64,000 nt of DNA from Eubacterium sp. Lineage in GTDB: Bacteria; Bacillota; Clostridia; Lachnospirales; Lachnospiraceae. The stretch is from contig JAGBNF010000019.1 of assembly GCA_017634555.1 (NCBI GenBank), forward strand, positions 1-64,000. Reading direction: 5' to 3'. The translations under genes and the position numbers were made by a program. Under the pieces are notes generated by a model that worked only from the letters and a program-made list of their open reading frames with translations, was not told the DNA's origin and did no database searches. Positions 1 through 8,614 of the stretch are shown one piece after another (the stretch's first letter is position 1; each line of letters starts with the position of its first letter).

Positions 1-1416
1 AATAACAATAATAATAATAATAATGACAATGAATACGAAAAGTATTGTTATATGTGCAAGCGTTCCGAATCACAGGCCGGAAAGCTCATAACCTTTACAA
101 AGGGAATGAGCGTATGTGCCGACTGTATGAACAAGACTCTCGGTTCTCTTACCAACAATCCTTTCACTATACTCGGAAACATACCGGGCATAGATAACAT
201 GAATATGGTATTTCCGAATATGGATATACCGGAATCACAGAAGCTTAAGAGAAAGACAGCCAAGAAGCGTGCAGCCGGTGACGATAAGGCAGAAAATGCG
301 GAAGAAGAATCCACAAACAAGATCAAATCTCTGAAGGATCTTCCGGCACCTCACGATATCAAGAAGATGCTGGACCTGGATGTTGTAGGTCAGGAAAAGG
401 CAAAGAAGGTTATGTCCGTTGCGGTATATAACCATTATAAAAGAGTCTTCTCAGAGGAGGCAGACAGCAGGAACACACCTGATGAGCTTGATAACGTAGA
501 GATTGAAAAGTCCAACATGCTGATGGTAGGACCTACAGGATGCGGTAAGACTTATCTCGTAAAGACCATCGCAAAGATTCTCGATGTTCCTCTTGCCATT
601 ACAGATGCTACATCTCTTACAGAAGCCGGATATATCGGTGATGATGTAGAGAGCGTACTTTCAAAGCTTCTCGCTGCCGCAGGAAATGATGTGGAACGTG
701 CTGAGCACGGAATCGTATTTATAGATGAGATTGATAAGATTGCAAAGAAGCAGGAACAGCGTTCACGTGATGTCAGCGGCGAGGCAGTTCAGCAGGGTCT
801 TCTGAAGCTTCTCGAAGGATCTGAGGTTGAAGTACCTGTAGGTTCAGGAAGCAAGAATGCCATGACACCGACAACTATGATGGATACAACAAATATCCTC
901 TTCATCTGCGGCGGTGCTTTCCCTGATATCGAGGATATCATCAAGGAACGTCTGTCAGCTCAGTCTTCAATGGGCTTCGGAGCTTCACTTCGTTCAGAGC
1001 TGGATAACGATACAACTCTTCTGTCACACGTTACTACAGATGACCTTCGTGCATTCGGAATGATTCCTGAATTTATCGGAAGACTTCCGGTAGTATTCTC
1101 ACTGGATGCTCTTGATAAGGAAATGTACAAGCGTATCCTCAAGGAGCCTCGTAATGCTATCATCAAGCAGTACCAGAAGCTTCTCAGACTTGATGAGGTT
1201 AAGCTTGAATTTGATGAATCCGCTTATGAAGCCATCGCAGAAAAGGCAGCCGAAAGAAAGACCGGTGCCAGAGCTCTCAGATCTATCATGGAAGACTTCA
1301 TGCTTGATATCATGTACATGGTACCACGCGACGATACCATCGGATCTGTCACTATCACAGGTGATTACATCAGAGGCAAGGGTTCACCTATCATCAAGCT
1401 TCGCGGAGCAGACTAA
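1..1416 (+). CDS. clpX: ClpX, ATP-dependent unfoldase of the ClpXP protease (5' end outside window)
   Basis: AAA+ unfoldase that feeds substrates to ClpP. The reading frame is open from base 1, so the start lies upstream. The first Met in the window (base 52) cannot be the start because it falls between the two cysteines of the first zinc pair (YCYMCK). The second pair is VCADC, so the four-Cys zinc-binding domain is complete only in the longer frame. Codon ~176 begins the Walker A motif GPTGCGKT, and ~240 the Walker B motif VFIDEIDKIA. A GYIG pore loop and the sensor-2 region RKTGARALRS are present. The ClpP-docking loop reads MGF where most ClpX have IGF. Before the zinc domain lies an Asn tract encoded by AAT repeats, an unusual extension. 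This is one of the few plus-strand genes. The assignment is firm; it could be a second ClpX paralogue. Confidence 0.93.
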   Translation, partial: NNNNNNNNDNEYEKYCYMCKRSESQAGKLITFTKGMSVCADCMNKTLGSLTNNPFTILGNIPGIDNMNMVFPNMDIPESQKLKRKTAKKRAAGDDKAENAEEESTNKIKSLKDLPAPHDIKKMLDLDVVGQEKAKKVMSVAVYNHYKRVFSEEADSRNTPDELDNVEIEKSNMLMVGPTGCGKTYLVKTIAKILDVPLAITDATSLTEAGYIGDDVESVLSKLLAAAGNDVERAEHGIVFIDEIDKIAKKQEQRSRDVSGEAVQQGLLKLLEGSEVEVPVGSGSKNAMTPTTMMDTTNILFICGGAFPDIEDIIKERLSAQSSMGFGASLRSELDNDTTLLSHVTTDDLRAFGMIPEFIGRLPVVFSLDALDKEMYKRILKEPRNAIIKQYQKLLRLDEVKLEFDESAYEAIAEKAAERKTGARALRSIMEDFMLDIMYMVPRDDTIGSVTITGDYIRGKGSPIIKLRGAD

Positions 1417-1504
1417 TTCATCTTCTAATAAAGTTCAATATACAAGAATAATTTAGATCAACATATAAGATCAACATCCTTCGCGATGCTGATGAGACGC
1501 AAAA

Positions 1505-1530
1505 AAAGCCACGGTATAAACCGTGGCTTT
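1505..1530. terminator. Bidirectional hairpin terminator between convergent genes
   Basis: A perfect 10-bp stem (AAAGCCACGG / CCGTGGCTTT) with a 6-base loop lies between the end of clpX and the end of the DUF6465-type gene. Read on the minus strand the stem is followed by seven T residues, a strong intrinsic terminator. Read on the plus strand the tail is the weaker CTTTATATA. It can serve both convergent transcripts. Confidence 0.85.
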
Positions 1531-1558
1531 CTTTATATATAACATTTAAAAGCAAATC

Positions 1559-2191
1559 TTAGTAACTGAAAGAACCTGTCTCACCGTCTGCTGTGAAGTA
1601 AACCATGTGAGTCTCTGGCTGATAGTAGATGTTAAGCTCTTTGATTGACTTCTTTCCTGATGCCTCAACAGCCTTAGCCTGGATATCATCCATTGCAACT
1701 TCGCCGTTCTGATACTGAACGAAAAGGTTTGTCTTAACTGTTGCTGCCTTCTTAGGAGCTGCTGCTTTCTTTGCAGGTGCCTTCTTAGCTGCTGCTTCCT
1801 TCTTAGGAGCCTCTGCCTTCTTTGCAGGTGCCTTCTTAGCTGCTGCTTCCTTCTTAGGAGCCTCTACCTTCTTTGCAGGTGCCTTCTTAGCTGCTGCTTC
1901 CTTCTTAGGAGCCTCTGCCTTCTTTGCAGGTGCCTTCTTAGCTGCTGCTTCCTTCTTAGGAGCTGCTACCTTCTTTGCAGGTGCTTTCTTAGCCGGAGCT
2001 GCTTCCTTCTTAGGAGCCTCTGCCTTAACTTCAGCCTTCTTAGGAGCCTCTGTCTTAACTTCAGCCTTAACCTCAGCCTTCTTTACTTCTTCCTTCTTAA
2101 CCTCAGCCTTAACCTCAGCCTTAGCATCAGCCTTCTTAGCTGCTGCAGCCTTCTCAGCGAGATCCTTAACGCTTGCCTTCTTAACTGCCAT
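1559..2191 (-). CDS. Lys/Ala/Pro-rich DUF6465-type protein with histone-H1-like repeats
   Basis: A 210-residue basic protein. The N-terminal part is a long Lys/Ala/Pro/Glu repeat region resembling eukaryotic histone H1 tails. A globular C-terminal domain of about 60 residues (starting near TNLFVQYQNGEV) matches what I recall of the Lachnospiraceae DUF6465 family; that family call is from memory. The ATG at 2191 is chosen because GGAGG sits 8 bases upstream. A longer in-frame start 60 bases upstream has no such site. The repeat units read roughly AEAPKKEAAAKKAPAKK and are near identical, so their number probably varies between strains. No signal peptide or membrane segment is visible, so it is probably cytoplasmic. 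Binding to nucleic acid is inferred from composition only; the function is not established. Confidence 0.8.
   Translation of the reverse strand: MAVKKASVKDLAEKAAAAKKADAKAEVKAEVKKEEVKKAEVKAEVKTEAPKKAEVKAEAPKKEAAPAKKAPAKKVAAPKKEAAAKKAPAKKAEAPKKEAAAKKAPAKKVEAPKKEAAAKKAPAKKAEAPKKEAAAKKAPAKKAAAPKKAATVKTNLFVQYQNGEVAMDDIQAKAVEASGKKSIKELNIYYQPETHMVYFTADGETGSFSY
1767..1970 (-). repeat. Four in-frame 51-bp tandem repeats
   Basis: The phrase TTCTTTGCAGGTGC recurs at 1767, 1818, 1869, 1920 and 1971 on the plus strand, exactly 51 bases apart. Four near-identical units are followed by a degenerate fifth unit. Each unit encodes 17 residues, so unit gain or loss keeps the frame. All units lie inside the DUF6465-type gene; this is a coding minisatellite. 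Confidence 0.93.
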
Positions 2192-2262
2192 TTCTAATTC
2201 CTCCATTAAACTGTTAATCAATTTAAACATGCTGTTAAATGATTCTGTCATTTACGACAAAT

Positions 2263-2291
2263 ATTTTAATATTTAATTTACATATTTGCAA
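2263..2291 (-). promoter_or_regulatory. Sigma-A-type promoter of the DUF6465-type gene
   Basis: On the minus strand, TTGCAA (4/6 match to the -35 consensus) is separated by exactly 17 bases from TAAAAT (5/6 match to the -10 consensus). The predicted transcript starts near 2256, leaving a leader of about 65 bases before the ATG at 2191. The surrounding 2252-2366 stretch is very AT-rich and holds no other gene. Confidence 0.55.
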
Positions 2292-2366
2292 CAGTTCTAC
2301 AAATTTTCTCCATTTTATATAAAATATCCAACTTTTATATACTTCTTTTGTACATTATTGACATAA

Positions 2367-3350
2367 TCATTCAAACGATACAGCGAAACCGGTCGAGGAA
2401 TACTCCAGAATATCTCGTATAGAATCGGCATCTTCAGGAAACTCTGTATCAAATCCATCAACATTGTTCCAACCCAAAGTTAACGTTCCTTTTGTGAAAT
2501 TTGGATACTCTTTATTGCCAAGCTCCTCATATTCATCAAGCGTTATGGTCTTTCCGTTCTTGTCCATGTACTCCGACTGAACATTTTCACCCTCGTTGGA
2601 TGAACGCATATGGCTGGAACCAATCACTTCACTCTTAACCTCTCCATCCTTCAGACAGATACTGTAAAGAGTCTCACGTATATCTTCCCCGGACACATTT
2701 CTTGCATCATCAAAGAGATAATAATATACGCCTTTATCCTTATTCATATATACATCAGCCATATTGACAGTTATATTCGGTTCCGAATCTCCTTCAGGAA
2801 ATACCCACTTAACCTCTTCAAGCGCGGTAAAATCTTTATTCACTTCATAAAACTTTGAGGTTGAATTAAGGCCTGATCCATCAATTTCAGATGTCACTAT
2901 CTCAATTCTTCCGTTCATATCGAAATCCGTTATGGCATAGTACCATTCCGGTCCCTCTATGACTTCTTCCTCCTCCGGAGCTTCATAAGTTATCTTCCAT
3001 TTATCACTGTTTTCGGCTATAAGAACAAGCTGATCGTTCAGATTCTCTATGCCCGAAAGCATATATTCCTCGAACGTTTCCTCAACATCCTCAGTCGTTT
3101 CCTGATTCAGTATCTCAGTGGATGGTTCAACCAATGCTTCGGTGCGCTTTTCGGCGGAAGCCTCTGTGGCTTCTTCCGTTTCGGTCTCAGCTTCTGTAGT
3201 TACTTCAGTCACTTCCTCCGTTACTGCCTCTGTAGCTGCTTCCGTCGCTGAATCGGTTCCCTGTTCATTTCCCCCTGATCCGCCGGTTCCAGAGCATCCG
3301 CTCATAACGAGAACCATTGACAGAGAAGTAATCAGCAATTTTTTTCTCAT
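2367..3350 (-). CDS. Lipoprotein of unknown function with Thr/Glu/Ala-rich linker
   Basis: 327 residues. A basic start and hydrophobic stretch lead to a lipobox ending LVMSGC, with Cys19 as the predicted lipidated residue, so it should be anchored on the outer face of the membrane. Residues ~30-85 are a low-complexity TEAATEA-type linker, which probably lets the globular part reach through the wall. The C-terminal ~240 residues are not recognised. A DFDMNGRIEI segment resembles an Asp-rich Ca2+-binding or FG-GAP-like loop, a weak hint only. Its ATG overlaps the hscC stop codon in a TAATG arrangement, so translation is coupled and it is the last gene of the tex-J-hscC operon. Whether its job is tied to the chaperones is unknown. 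Confidence 0.75.
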   Translation of the reverse strand: MRKKLLITSLSMVLVMSGCSGTGGSGGNEQGTDSATEAATEAVTEEVTEVTTEAETETEEATEASAEKRTEALVEPSTEILNQETTEDVEETFEEYMLSGIENLNDQLVLIAENSDKWKITYEAPEEEEVIEGPEWYYAITDFDMNGRIEIVTSEIDGSGLNSTSKFYEVNKDFTALEEVKWVFPEGDSEPNITVNMADVYMNKDKGVYYYLFDDARNVSGEDIRETLYSICLKDGEVKSEVIGSSHMRSSNEGENVQSEYMDKNGKTITLDEYEELGNKEYPNFTKGTLTLGWNNVDGFDTEFPEDADSIRDILEYSSTGFAVSFE

Positions 3351-5047
3351 TAAAAATCTCCCTTTTCCCAGTTATCCAGGAACTCAACGAGGATGCCTCT
3401 CTCCTTCTCGATCATACGCTTATCCTGTGAAGCAAGCGCAAGCTCGAATTTTCTGACGTGATCCTCTATAACATCTCTGTCCATTCCGAGACTTTCTTCA
3501 TAAAGTCTTTCGCATCTGAGAAGTACAAGCTTGTTCTCCTCCTGATCCCTCGGATGGATCTTCAGATATGAGAGTTCTTTAAATCTTTCTTCTATCTCTT
3601 CGTCAGTCATCTCGGTATACTGTCCCTTGATGATCTGTCTTACCTTCTTTCCTGTTGATACAACAGTTACCTCTACCTCAAGGATCGAATTGATATCGTA
3701 GGTATAGGTGACATCAACCGACTGCTCTCCGGCCTTGCCCTTAGGCACATCCAGTTCAAGCTTTCCGAGAAGCAGGTTATTTCTTGCCATTCTGCTCTCG
3801 CCCTGAAGTACTTCTATATCAATCTTTGTCTGATCATCTCTTATCGTGTAGAATCTTTCGGTCCTGCTGGCAGGGATGATTGTATTACGTTCAATGATAG
3901 GACAGAAATGTCCGGCTTCTCTATGATTATCACCGAGATCAACAGAAACCTCTGTTCCGAGAGTGAACGGACATACATCGGTAAGAACAACCTCTCTGAT
4001 GGAATCCTTTCTCTCCTTCATAGCTCCCTGTACTGCCGCTCCCAGAGCAACAGCCTCATCAGGATTGATGCTTGTATCAGGGAAGCTCTTGAAAAGCTTT
4101 CTTACAAAGCTTCTTACTCCCGGAAGACGGGTAGCTCCACCAACAAGTACAATCTTATTGATATCACTGAGCTTAAGCTTTGCATCTGCAAGAGCTCTCT
4201 TTACCGGAACTCTGATCCTCTCGTAAAGATCCTCACATTTCTTATCATACTCATCTATGGATATCTCTGTTTCGATCAGTTCATCGCCGATCTTACATTT
4301 CATAGTAACATTATCGTTATCGCCGAAGGCCTTCTTTGCAAGCTCTGCCTGTCTGTAGATCATCTTCAGCTCACGATATTCAAGATCTGCCTTGATCAGC
4401 TTCTCGTTCTTCTCAAAGAACATTTCGATAAGAACATCCGTAAAGTCCTCTCCTCCGAGGAAGTTATCACCTGCAACGGCTCTTACCTCAAGTATAGGTG
4501 GGAAGTAATCCAGGATCGATACATCGAAGGTTCCTCCTCCAAGATCGAATACCAGATTCTTAGCCGGCTTCTTATCGTTATAGAGTCCGTAGGCAATAGC
4601 TGCCGCCGTAGGCTCACTTATGATTCTCTCTACCTTAAGTCCTGCAAGCTCTCCCGCTCTTTTAGTAGCCTTTCTTCTCATATCATTGAAGTAGGCAGGC
4701 ACGGAAATAACTGCCTCAGTAACCTCTTCACCCAGAAATGTTTCCGCATCCTCCTTCAGAGAGCGTAAAACAAAACTGGAAAGTTCTTCGGCAGTAAAGC
4801 TTTTGCTTCCAAGATCAAACTTTTTATCAGAACCCATGCTTCTCTTGAAAACGGAAGCACTTGTCTGTGGATAGAGCTGCATTCTTTCTACTGCAGTCTT
4901 TCCGACATATACATTATCTTCTTCATCTATGCTTACAACAGATGGAGTAAGCATTTCTCCAAACCTGTTGGGTATAACCTTAGGTCCTTCATCTGTATAA
5001 TATGCAACCAGACTGTTGGTCGTACCCAGATCAATTCCTATTATCAA
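3350..5047 (-). CDS. hscC: HscC-type Hsp70 chaperone
   Basis: A 565-residue Hsp70, shorter than DnaK and matching the length and wording of E. coli HscC throughout, e.g. LIPN(K/R)FGE(Y/M)LTPS, [15 protein letters not shown] and LTD(V/I)CPxxLGxEV. The ATPase domain shows DLGTTNS (residues 6-12), [10 protein letters not shown] and GGATRLPG. The substrate domain and a short helical lid follow, without a DnaK-like tail. The start is a TTG with GGAGGG 5 bases upstream; it overlaps the stop codon of the J-domain gene (TTGA), implying translational coupling. HscC proteins are specialised Hsp70s that work with dedicated J proteins, so the upstream J/TPR protein is the obvious partner. The family is firm; client proteins are unknown. 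Confidence 0.9.
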   Translation of the reverse strand: MIIGIDLGTTNSLVAYYTDEGPKVIPNRFGEMLTPSVVSIDEEDNVYVGKTAVERMQLYPQTSASVFKRSMGSDKKFDLGSKSFTAEELSSFVLRSLKEDAETFLGEEVTEAVISVPAYFNDMRRKATKRAGELAGLKVERIISEPTAAAIAYGLYNDKKPAKNLVFDLGGGTFDVSILDYFPPILEVRAVAGDNFLGGEDFTDVLIEMFFEKNEKLIKADLEYRELKMIYRQAELAKKAFGDNDNVTMKCKIGDELIETEISIDEYDKKCEDLYERIRVPVKRALADAKLKLSDINKIVLVGGATRLPGVRSFVRKLFKSFPDTSINPDEAVALGAAVQGAMKERKDSIREVVLTDVCPFTLGTEVSVDLGDNHREAGHFCPIIERNTIIPASRTERFYTIRDDQTKIDIEVLQGESRMARNNLLLGKLELDVPKGKAGEQSVDVTYTYDINSILEVEVTVVSTGKKVRQIIKGQYTEMTDEEIEERFKELSYLKIHPRDQEENKLVLLRCERLYEESLGMDRDVIEDHVRKFELALASQDKRMIEKERGILVEFLDNWEKGDF

Positions 5048-8000
5048 TTCTTCCCTCCGGTCAACAAATTAAGTGCCGAAACAACCTCGCTGTCATCTGC
5101 GCCTATTTCAGCCGCTTTTTTATAATACTCCAAAGCAGCCGGAATGTCATGCTCAAATTCACAGATCTTGGCATTCATGAGATAAGCCTCATAGCATCCG
5201 CCGTGTCTGCAGACCCTGCATCTCGGTGCGTCAACAAGACCATCAAGCATCTTCAGCGCCTCATCCCTCTGTCCGAGGAAATAGAGCACCAGCGCATATT
5301 CCTTTCTTCTGTATGTGGAATTCTCTGTATAGTTCAGATAATTCTCTAAATTGTTTTTCGACATGATCTTCAGGCATTCCTGAATCTCCTTTGCCGCATC
5401 CGCTGCTCTGTCGGTCTTTCCGATATATGCAGCAGTAACCATTATGGTCGATGATATATCCACATAAGTATTCAGCAGACCTCTGTCCTTTATCTGTCTG
5501 TAAGGTCCTATATAGGAAAGCGCTCTCTCGGCAACCTTAAGAGCCTTCTTATATTCTCTGAGACTGTAGAGGAGCATTGCAGAATATTTCTCAAGGATGT
5601 AGGCTGCCACATTTTTATTCTCAAATTTCACCGCATTCTTTCCGCCGAAATCGAGAAGCTTATGATCATCGATAAATCTCTTGATCATATTTTTAAATGT
5701 AGCCTCCATCACACTCTTATTATGCTCATTAAGTCTCGTATTATATACATCGACATAGCATTCAAAAAGGTTGTTCAGATTCCACTCATTGTTAGTCTCT
5801 CTGAAGCTGTCCTCGTTAATACGGGCAACCTTCATGTATTCCTTTACCGCCTCATCATAACGTCTCGCCTTCTTCATGGCAAGTGCAAGTCTGTAACGGG
5901 CAGGCTTATTCTCACCAAATCTCATAAGGAGTGCCTGAAGTACTTCTATGGATTTGTCATATTTCATCTGCATTTCATAGCACTTTGCAAGATTATGATA
6001 GAGATTAGGGATAGCATCATTGTTATCAACCTTCTCCATGGCTGCGAGTCCCATTTCAAAGCTCTTCTCAGCCTCTTCATATCTTTTAAGCATCATGCAT
6101 GCGACACCCTTTGCATTATATGCATAATAATTGGTGTCATCCTTCTCGAGAGCCTTATCACAGTCAACGACTGCCTTTTCATATTCCGCTCCCTTGTTAT
6201 AGAGAAGCGCACTCTCTACATAGTAATAGTCATCATTATCATTTTCCAGCTGCTTATCTGCATGGAATACAGCCTTCTTATATTTCTCCGGATCCTCCGT
6301 ATCATAATAAAGGTCATCATAAACTCTTGAAAGCTTATTATGAGCCGAACGATGTCCCGGATTCAGTTCCAGAGATTTCTCCAGATACTTTATGGCCTCA
6401 TCATATCTTTCTCTTTCATGCATGACGACACCCATAGAGTAATTAAGTCCTATACTGTCAGGCTCCTTCTGAAGTCCTTCCTTGTAGCACTCCTCAGGCG
6501 ACTCACCGATCATTCTGAGATATCTGCCCTTTGACAAATAGTAATCCTTCAAGGTTTCGAACTTATCCAGATCGGTCTCACCCTCATCTATACGCTTTTT
6601 CAGTTCATCAAAAATAGCACCTGCCGCCTTGGTATCATTCTTATCCAGATGCATATCAGCCTCTACCAGGAGAAGTGACTCACTGTCTATATTTTCCTCT
6701 GCCGCTCTGGCAAGTACATCCTCGATATTCTTATACTGATCGTATATATAGAACACCTTTGCGGCATAATAATAATTCTTTACATAGTTCGGTGCCTGCT
6801 GCTGAAGCATGTAATAATCATCTATAACCAGCTGGGCATCATGCATTTCAAATGCGGTGGTCTGTCTTCTGACATAGGCAGCAATGTTGAACTTATTCTG
6901 CTCGATCATCTGATTCCATATTTCCATGGCCTTGGCATATTCATGTGCCTCATGATATATAAGTGCCAGGCTTTCCTGATAATACGGAATATCCACCTCA
7001 TCGGGCTCATTCTCTATGGCAAACTTGATAAACTCCTCTGCCTTCTCGAGTTCACCGTTTCTCTGACGTGAAACACCGTTCAGGTAGTAGCAGTAAGCAA
7101 GTCTCTTAAGCTTCTTTCCCTCTTCCTCTGTAAGGCTTTCCGGATTCTTCTTTCTCTTTGAATCAAAGTAAAGAAGAGCCTCACGCCATTTTTCAAGATA
7201 CGGAAGGGCACTCACGAAGTCATCCTTCTTCGAATAGCATCTTCCCAGAAGATTATAATAATCCGAATAATAAATACTGAAAGGCTCAGGGATATTGATG
7301 CTCTTAAGTATATCGATAGTCTCGTCCACTCTGTCGCATCTGAAGAGTCCCCAGCATTTATCTATAACATGCTTAACCTCACCAGGTTCAGCCTCAATCT
7401 TCTTATCATAGAACTCAACGAGCTTCTGGTTAATAAGCGGAAGAAGCGTTATGGCATCCGCACTGTTTGCATCCAGCTCAAAAAGTCTCATCAAAGTATC
7501 ATTGGCCTGCTCATATTCTTTGATAACGCAGTAATAGAATATTCTAGCTCTTATAGCAATATTGTACTTCGGCCTCTTCTCGATGATCTCATCTGTAATT
7601 CTTTTAATCTCAGGAAGATATGGATACTTATCTCCCTCTTCATCCTCCATCAGCTCCTTTGCGAGATAATAGCAGGCAGTAGCCTTAAGATATATATCCG
7701 CAATCTCATCTGTCTTGCCGGTCACAACCTGCTCTGCCAGATATTTCGCCTCATCCTTCTTATCAAGGAATCCGAAAAGTCTGATGGTTGCACTGTATTC
7801 CAGAGGATGGAATATATCACATTTCTTTAAAAATGTGAGAACGCCGTACATGTCGTTCCTGTGCTTCTTGATTTCCACAGGTGCCTCTTCAGCCAGCTCC
7901 GGTGTATTCTGATAGGTCACTATCTCCTCTATATCCGGAACCAGTGATGATGTAGCTCTGAAATAGTTATCATACGGACAGATATAATCCGGCTCATCAT

Positions 8001-8610
8001 AATGTGCAGCAAGATCCGGGAACTCCGGAATCTCGATTCCATTTTCCTCCAGCATCTCATTATATCTATCCCTTGAGATAACCTTTGTATAATCGATAAA
8101 GTCATCATTATCGATGTGATAGCATACGTAGTCTATGAAGTTTTCGGGAAATCTCTCACGGAGAGCAGCCGCCTCACTCTTTATCATAAAGATACTGTCA
8201 GCATATTTATAGACTTCATGAGGAAGATAGAATCTGTCCAGCAACACCTTCAGGAATTCTTCTCTGGCCTGATCTGCGGTATCCAGCTCATTGCATACCG
8301 GAGCATCGAAAAGCTCCTTCCAGCACTCCACATCTATTCTCTTCTCTATGTCGTCATATATTTCGATAGCGCCGTCAACGAACGCACGAAACTGAGGGTC
8401 GACCTCTTCTCTTCTGTCGTCCCTTTCTTCGGTTCCGTCTGACTCCGCATAGCTCATGGCATTTTCGAACGCCTCACGCAGAGCCTTGAATCCCTCAGGA
8501 TCATCCTCGGGATTGACGGTCACTACCTTTCCCCTGTAGGCAGCAACGATAGCATCTGTATCCTTCGTTTCTGTTATTCCCAGTATTTCCCAAACCTTCT
8601 CTATACTCAT
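5044..8610 (-). CDS. Large J-domain / TPR-repeat protein, probable HscC co-chaperone
   Basis: 1188 residues. Residues ~1-50 form a short J domain (VWEILGI ... [16 protein letters not shown]). At the position of the canonical HPD tripeptide it reads NPE, an unusual change. The rest is a long array of tetratricopeptide-like helical pairs, e.g. [20 protein letters not shown], a scaffold for protein binding. Near the C-terminus a cysteine group (CRVCRHGGC ... C) looks like a small metal site. No signal peptide or membrane segment is seen, so it is cytoplasmic. Its stop codon overlaps the TTG of hscC, and its start lies 4 bases after the tex stop codon. The J fold plus this coupling make an Hsp70 partner role likely. 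Whether NPE can stimulate the ATPase is uncertain. Confidence 0.85.
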   Translation of the reverse strand: MSIEKVWEILGITETKDTDAIVAAYRGKVVTVNPEDDPEGFKALREAFENAMSYAESDGTEERDDRREEVDPQFRAFVDGAIEIYDDIEKRIDVECWKELFDAPVCNELDTADQAREEFLKVLLDRFYLPHEVYKYADSIFMIKSEAAALRERFPENFIDYVCYHIDNDDFIDYTKVISRDRYNEMLEENGIEIPEFPDLAAHYDEPDYICPYDNYFRATSSLVPDIEEIVTYQNTPELAEEAPVEIKKHRNDMYGVLTFLKKCDIFHPLEYSATIRLFGFLDKKDEAKYLAEQVVTGKTDEIADIYLKATACYYLAKELMEDEEGDKYPYLPEIKRITDEIIEKRPKYNIAIRARIFYYCVIKEYEQANDTLMRLFELDANSADAITLLPLINQKLVEFYDKKIEAEPGEVKHVIDKCWGLFRCDRVDETIDILKSINIPEPFSIYYSDYYNLLGRCYSKKDDFVSALPYLEKWREALLYFDSKRKKNPESLTEEEGKKLKRLAYCYYLNGVSRQRNGELEKAEEFIKFAIENEPDEVDIPYYQESLALIYHEAHEYAKAMEIWNQMIEQNKFNIAAYVRRQTTAFEMHDAQLVIDDYYMLQQQAPNYVKNYYYAAKVFYIYDQYKNIEDVLARAAEENIDSESLLLVEADMHLDKNDTKAAGAIFDELKKRIDEGETDLDKFETLKDYYLSKGRYLRMIGESPEECYKEGLQKEPDSIGLNYSMGVVMHERERYDEAIKYLEKSLELNPGHRSAHNKLSRVYDDLYYDTEDPEKYKKAVFHADKQLENDNDDYYYVESALLYNKGAEYEKAVVDCDKALEKDDTNYYAYNAKGVACMMLKRYEEAEKSFEMGLAAMEKVDNNDAIPNLYHNLAKCYEMQMKYDKSIEVLQALLMRFGENKPARYRLALAMKKARRYDEAVKEYMKVARINEDSFRETNNEWNLNNLFECYVDVYNTRLNEHNKSVMEATFKNMIKRFIDDHKLLDFGGKNAVKFENKNVAAYILEKYSAMLLYSLREYKKALKVAERALSYIGPYRQIKDRGLLNTYVDISSTIMVTAAYIGKTDRAADAAKEIQECLKIMSKNNLENYLNYTENSTYRRKEYALVLYFLGQRDEALKMLDGLVDAPRCRVCRHGGCYEAYLMNAKICEFEHDIPAALEYYKKAAEIGADDSEVVSALNLLTGGKN

Positions 8611-8614
8611 ATAT

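Noticed and set aside
52..1416. ClpX starting at the Met at base 52
   Set aside because: This start would drop the first zinc cysteine; the frame is open to the window edge, so the gene begins upstream.
1767..2024. CRISPR-like array
   Set aside because: Units are contiguous, without spacers, and lie in frame within a coding gene.
3908..4768. Long plus-strand open frame opposite hscC (286 codons), with similar frames opposite tex, MoxR/DUF58 and others
   Set aside because: No domain or ribosome site seen; these mirror the codon bias of real minus-strand genes.
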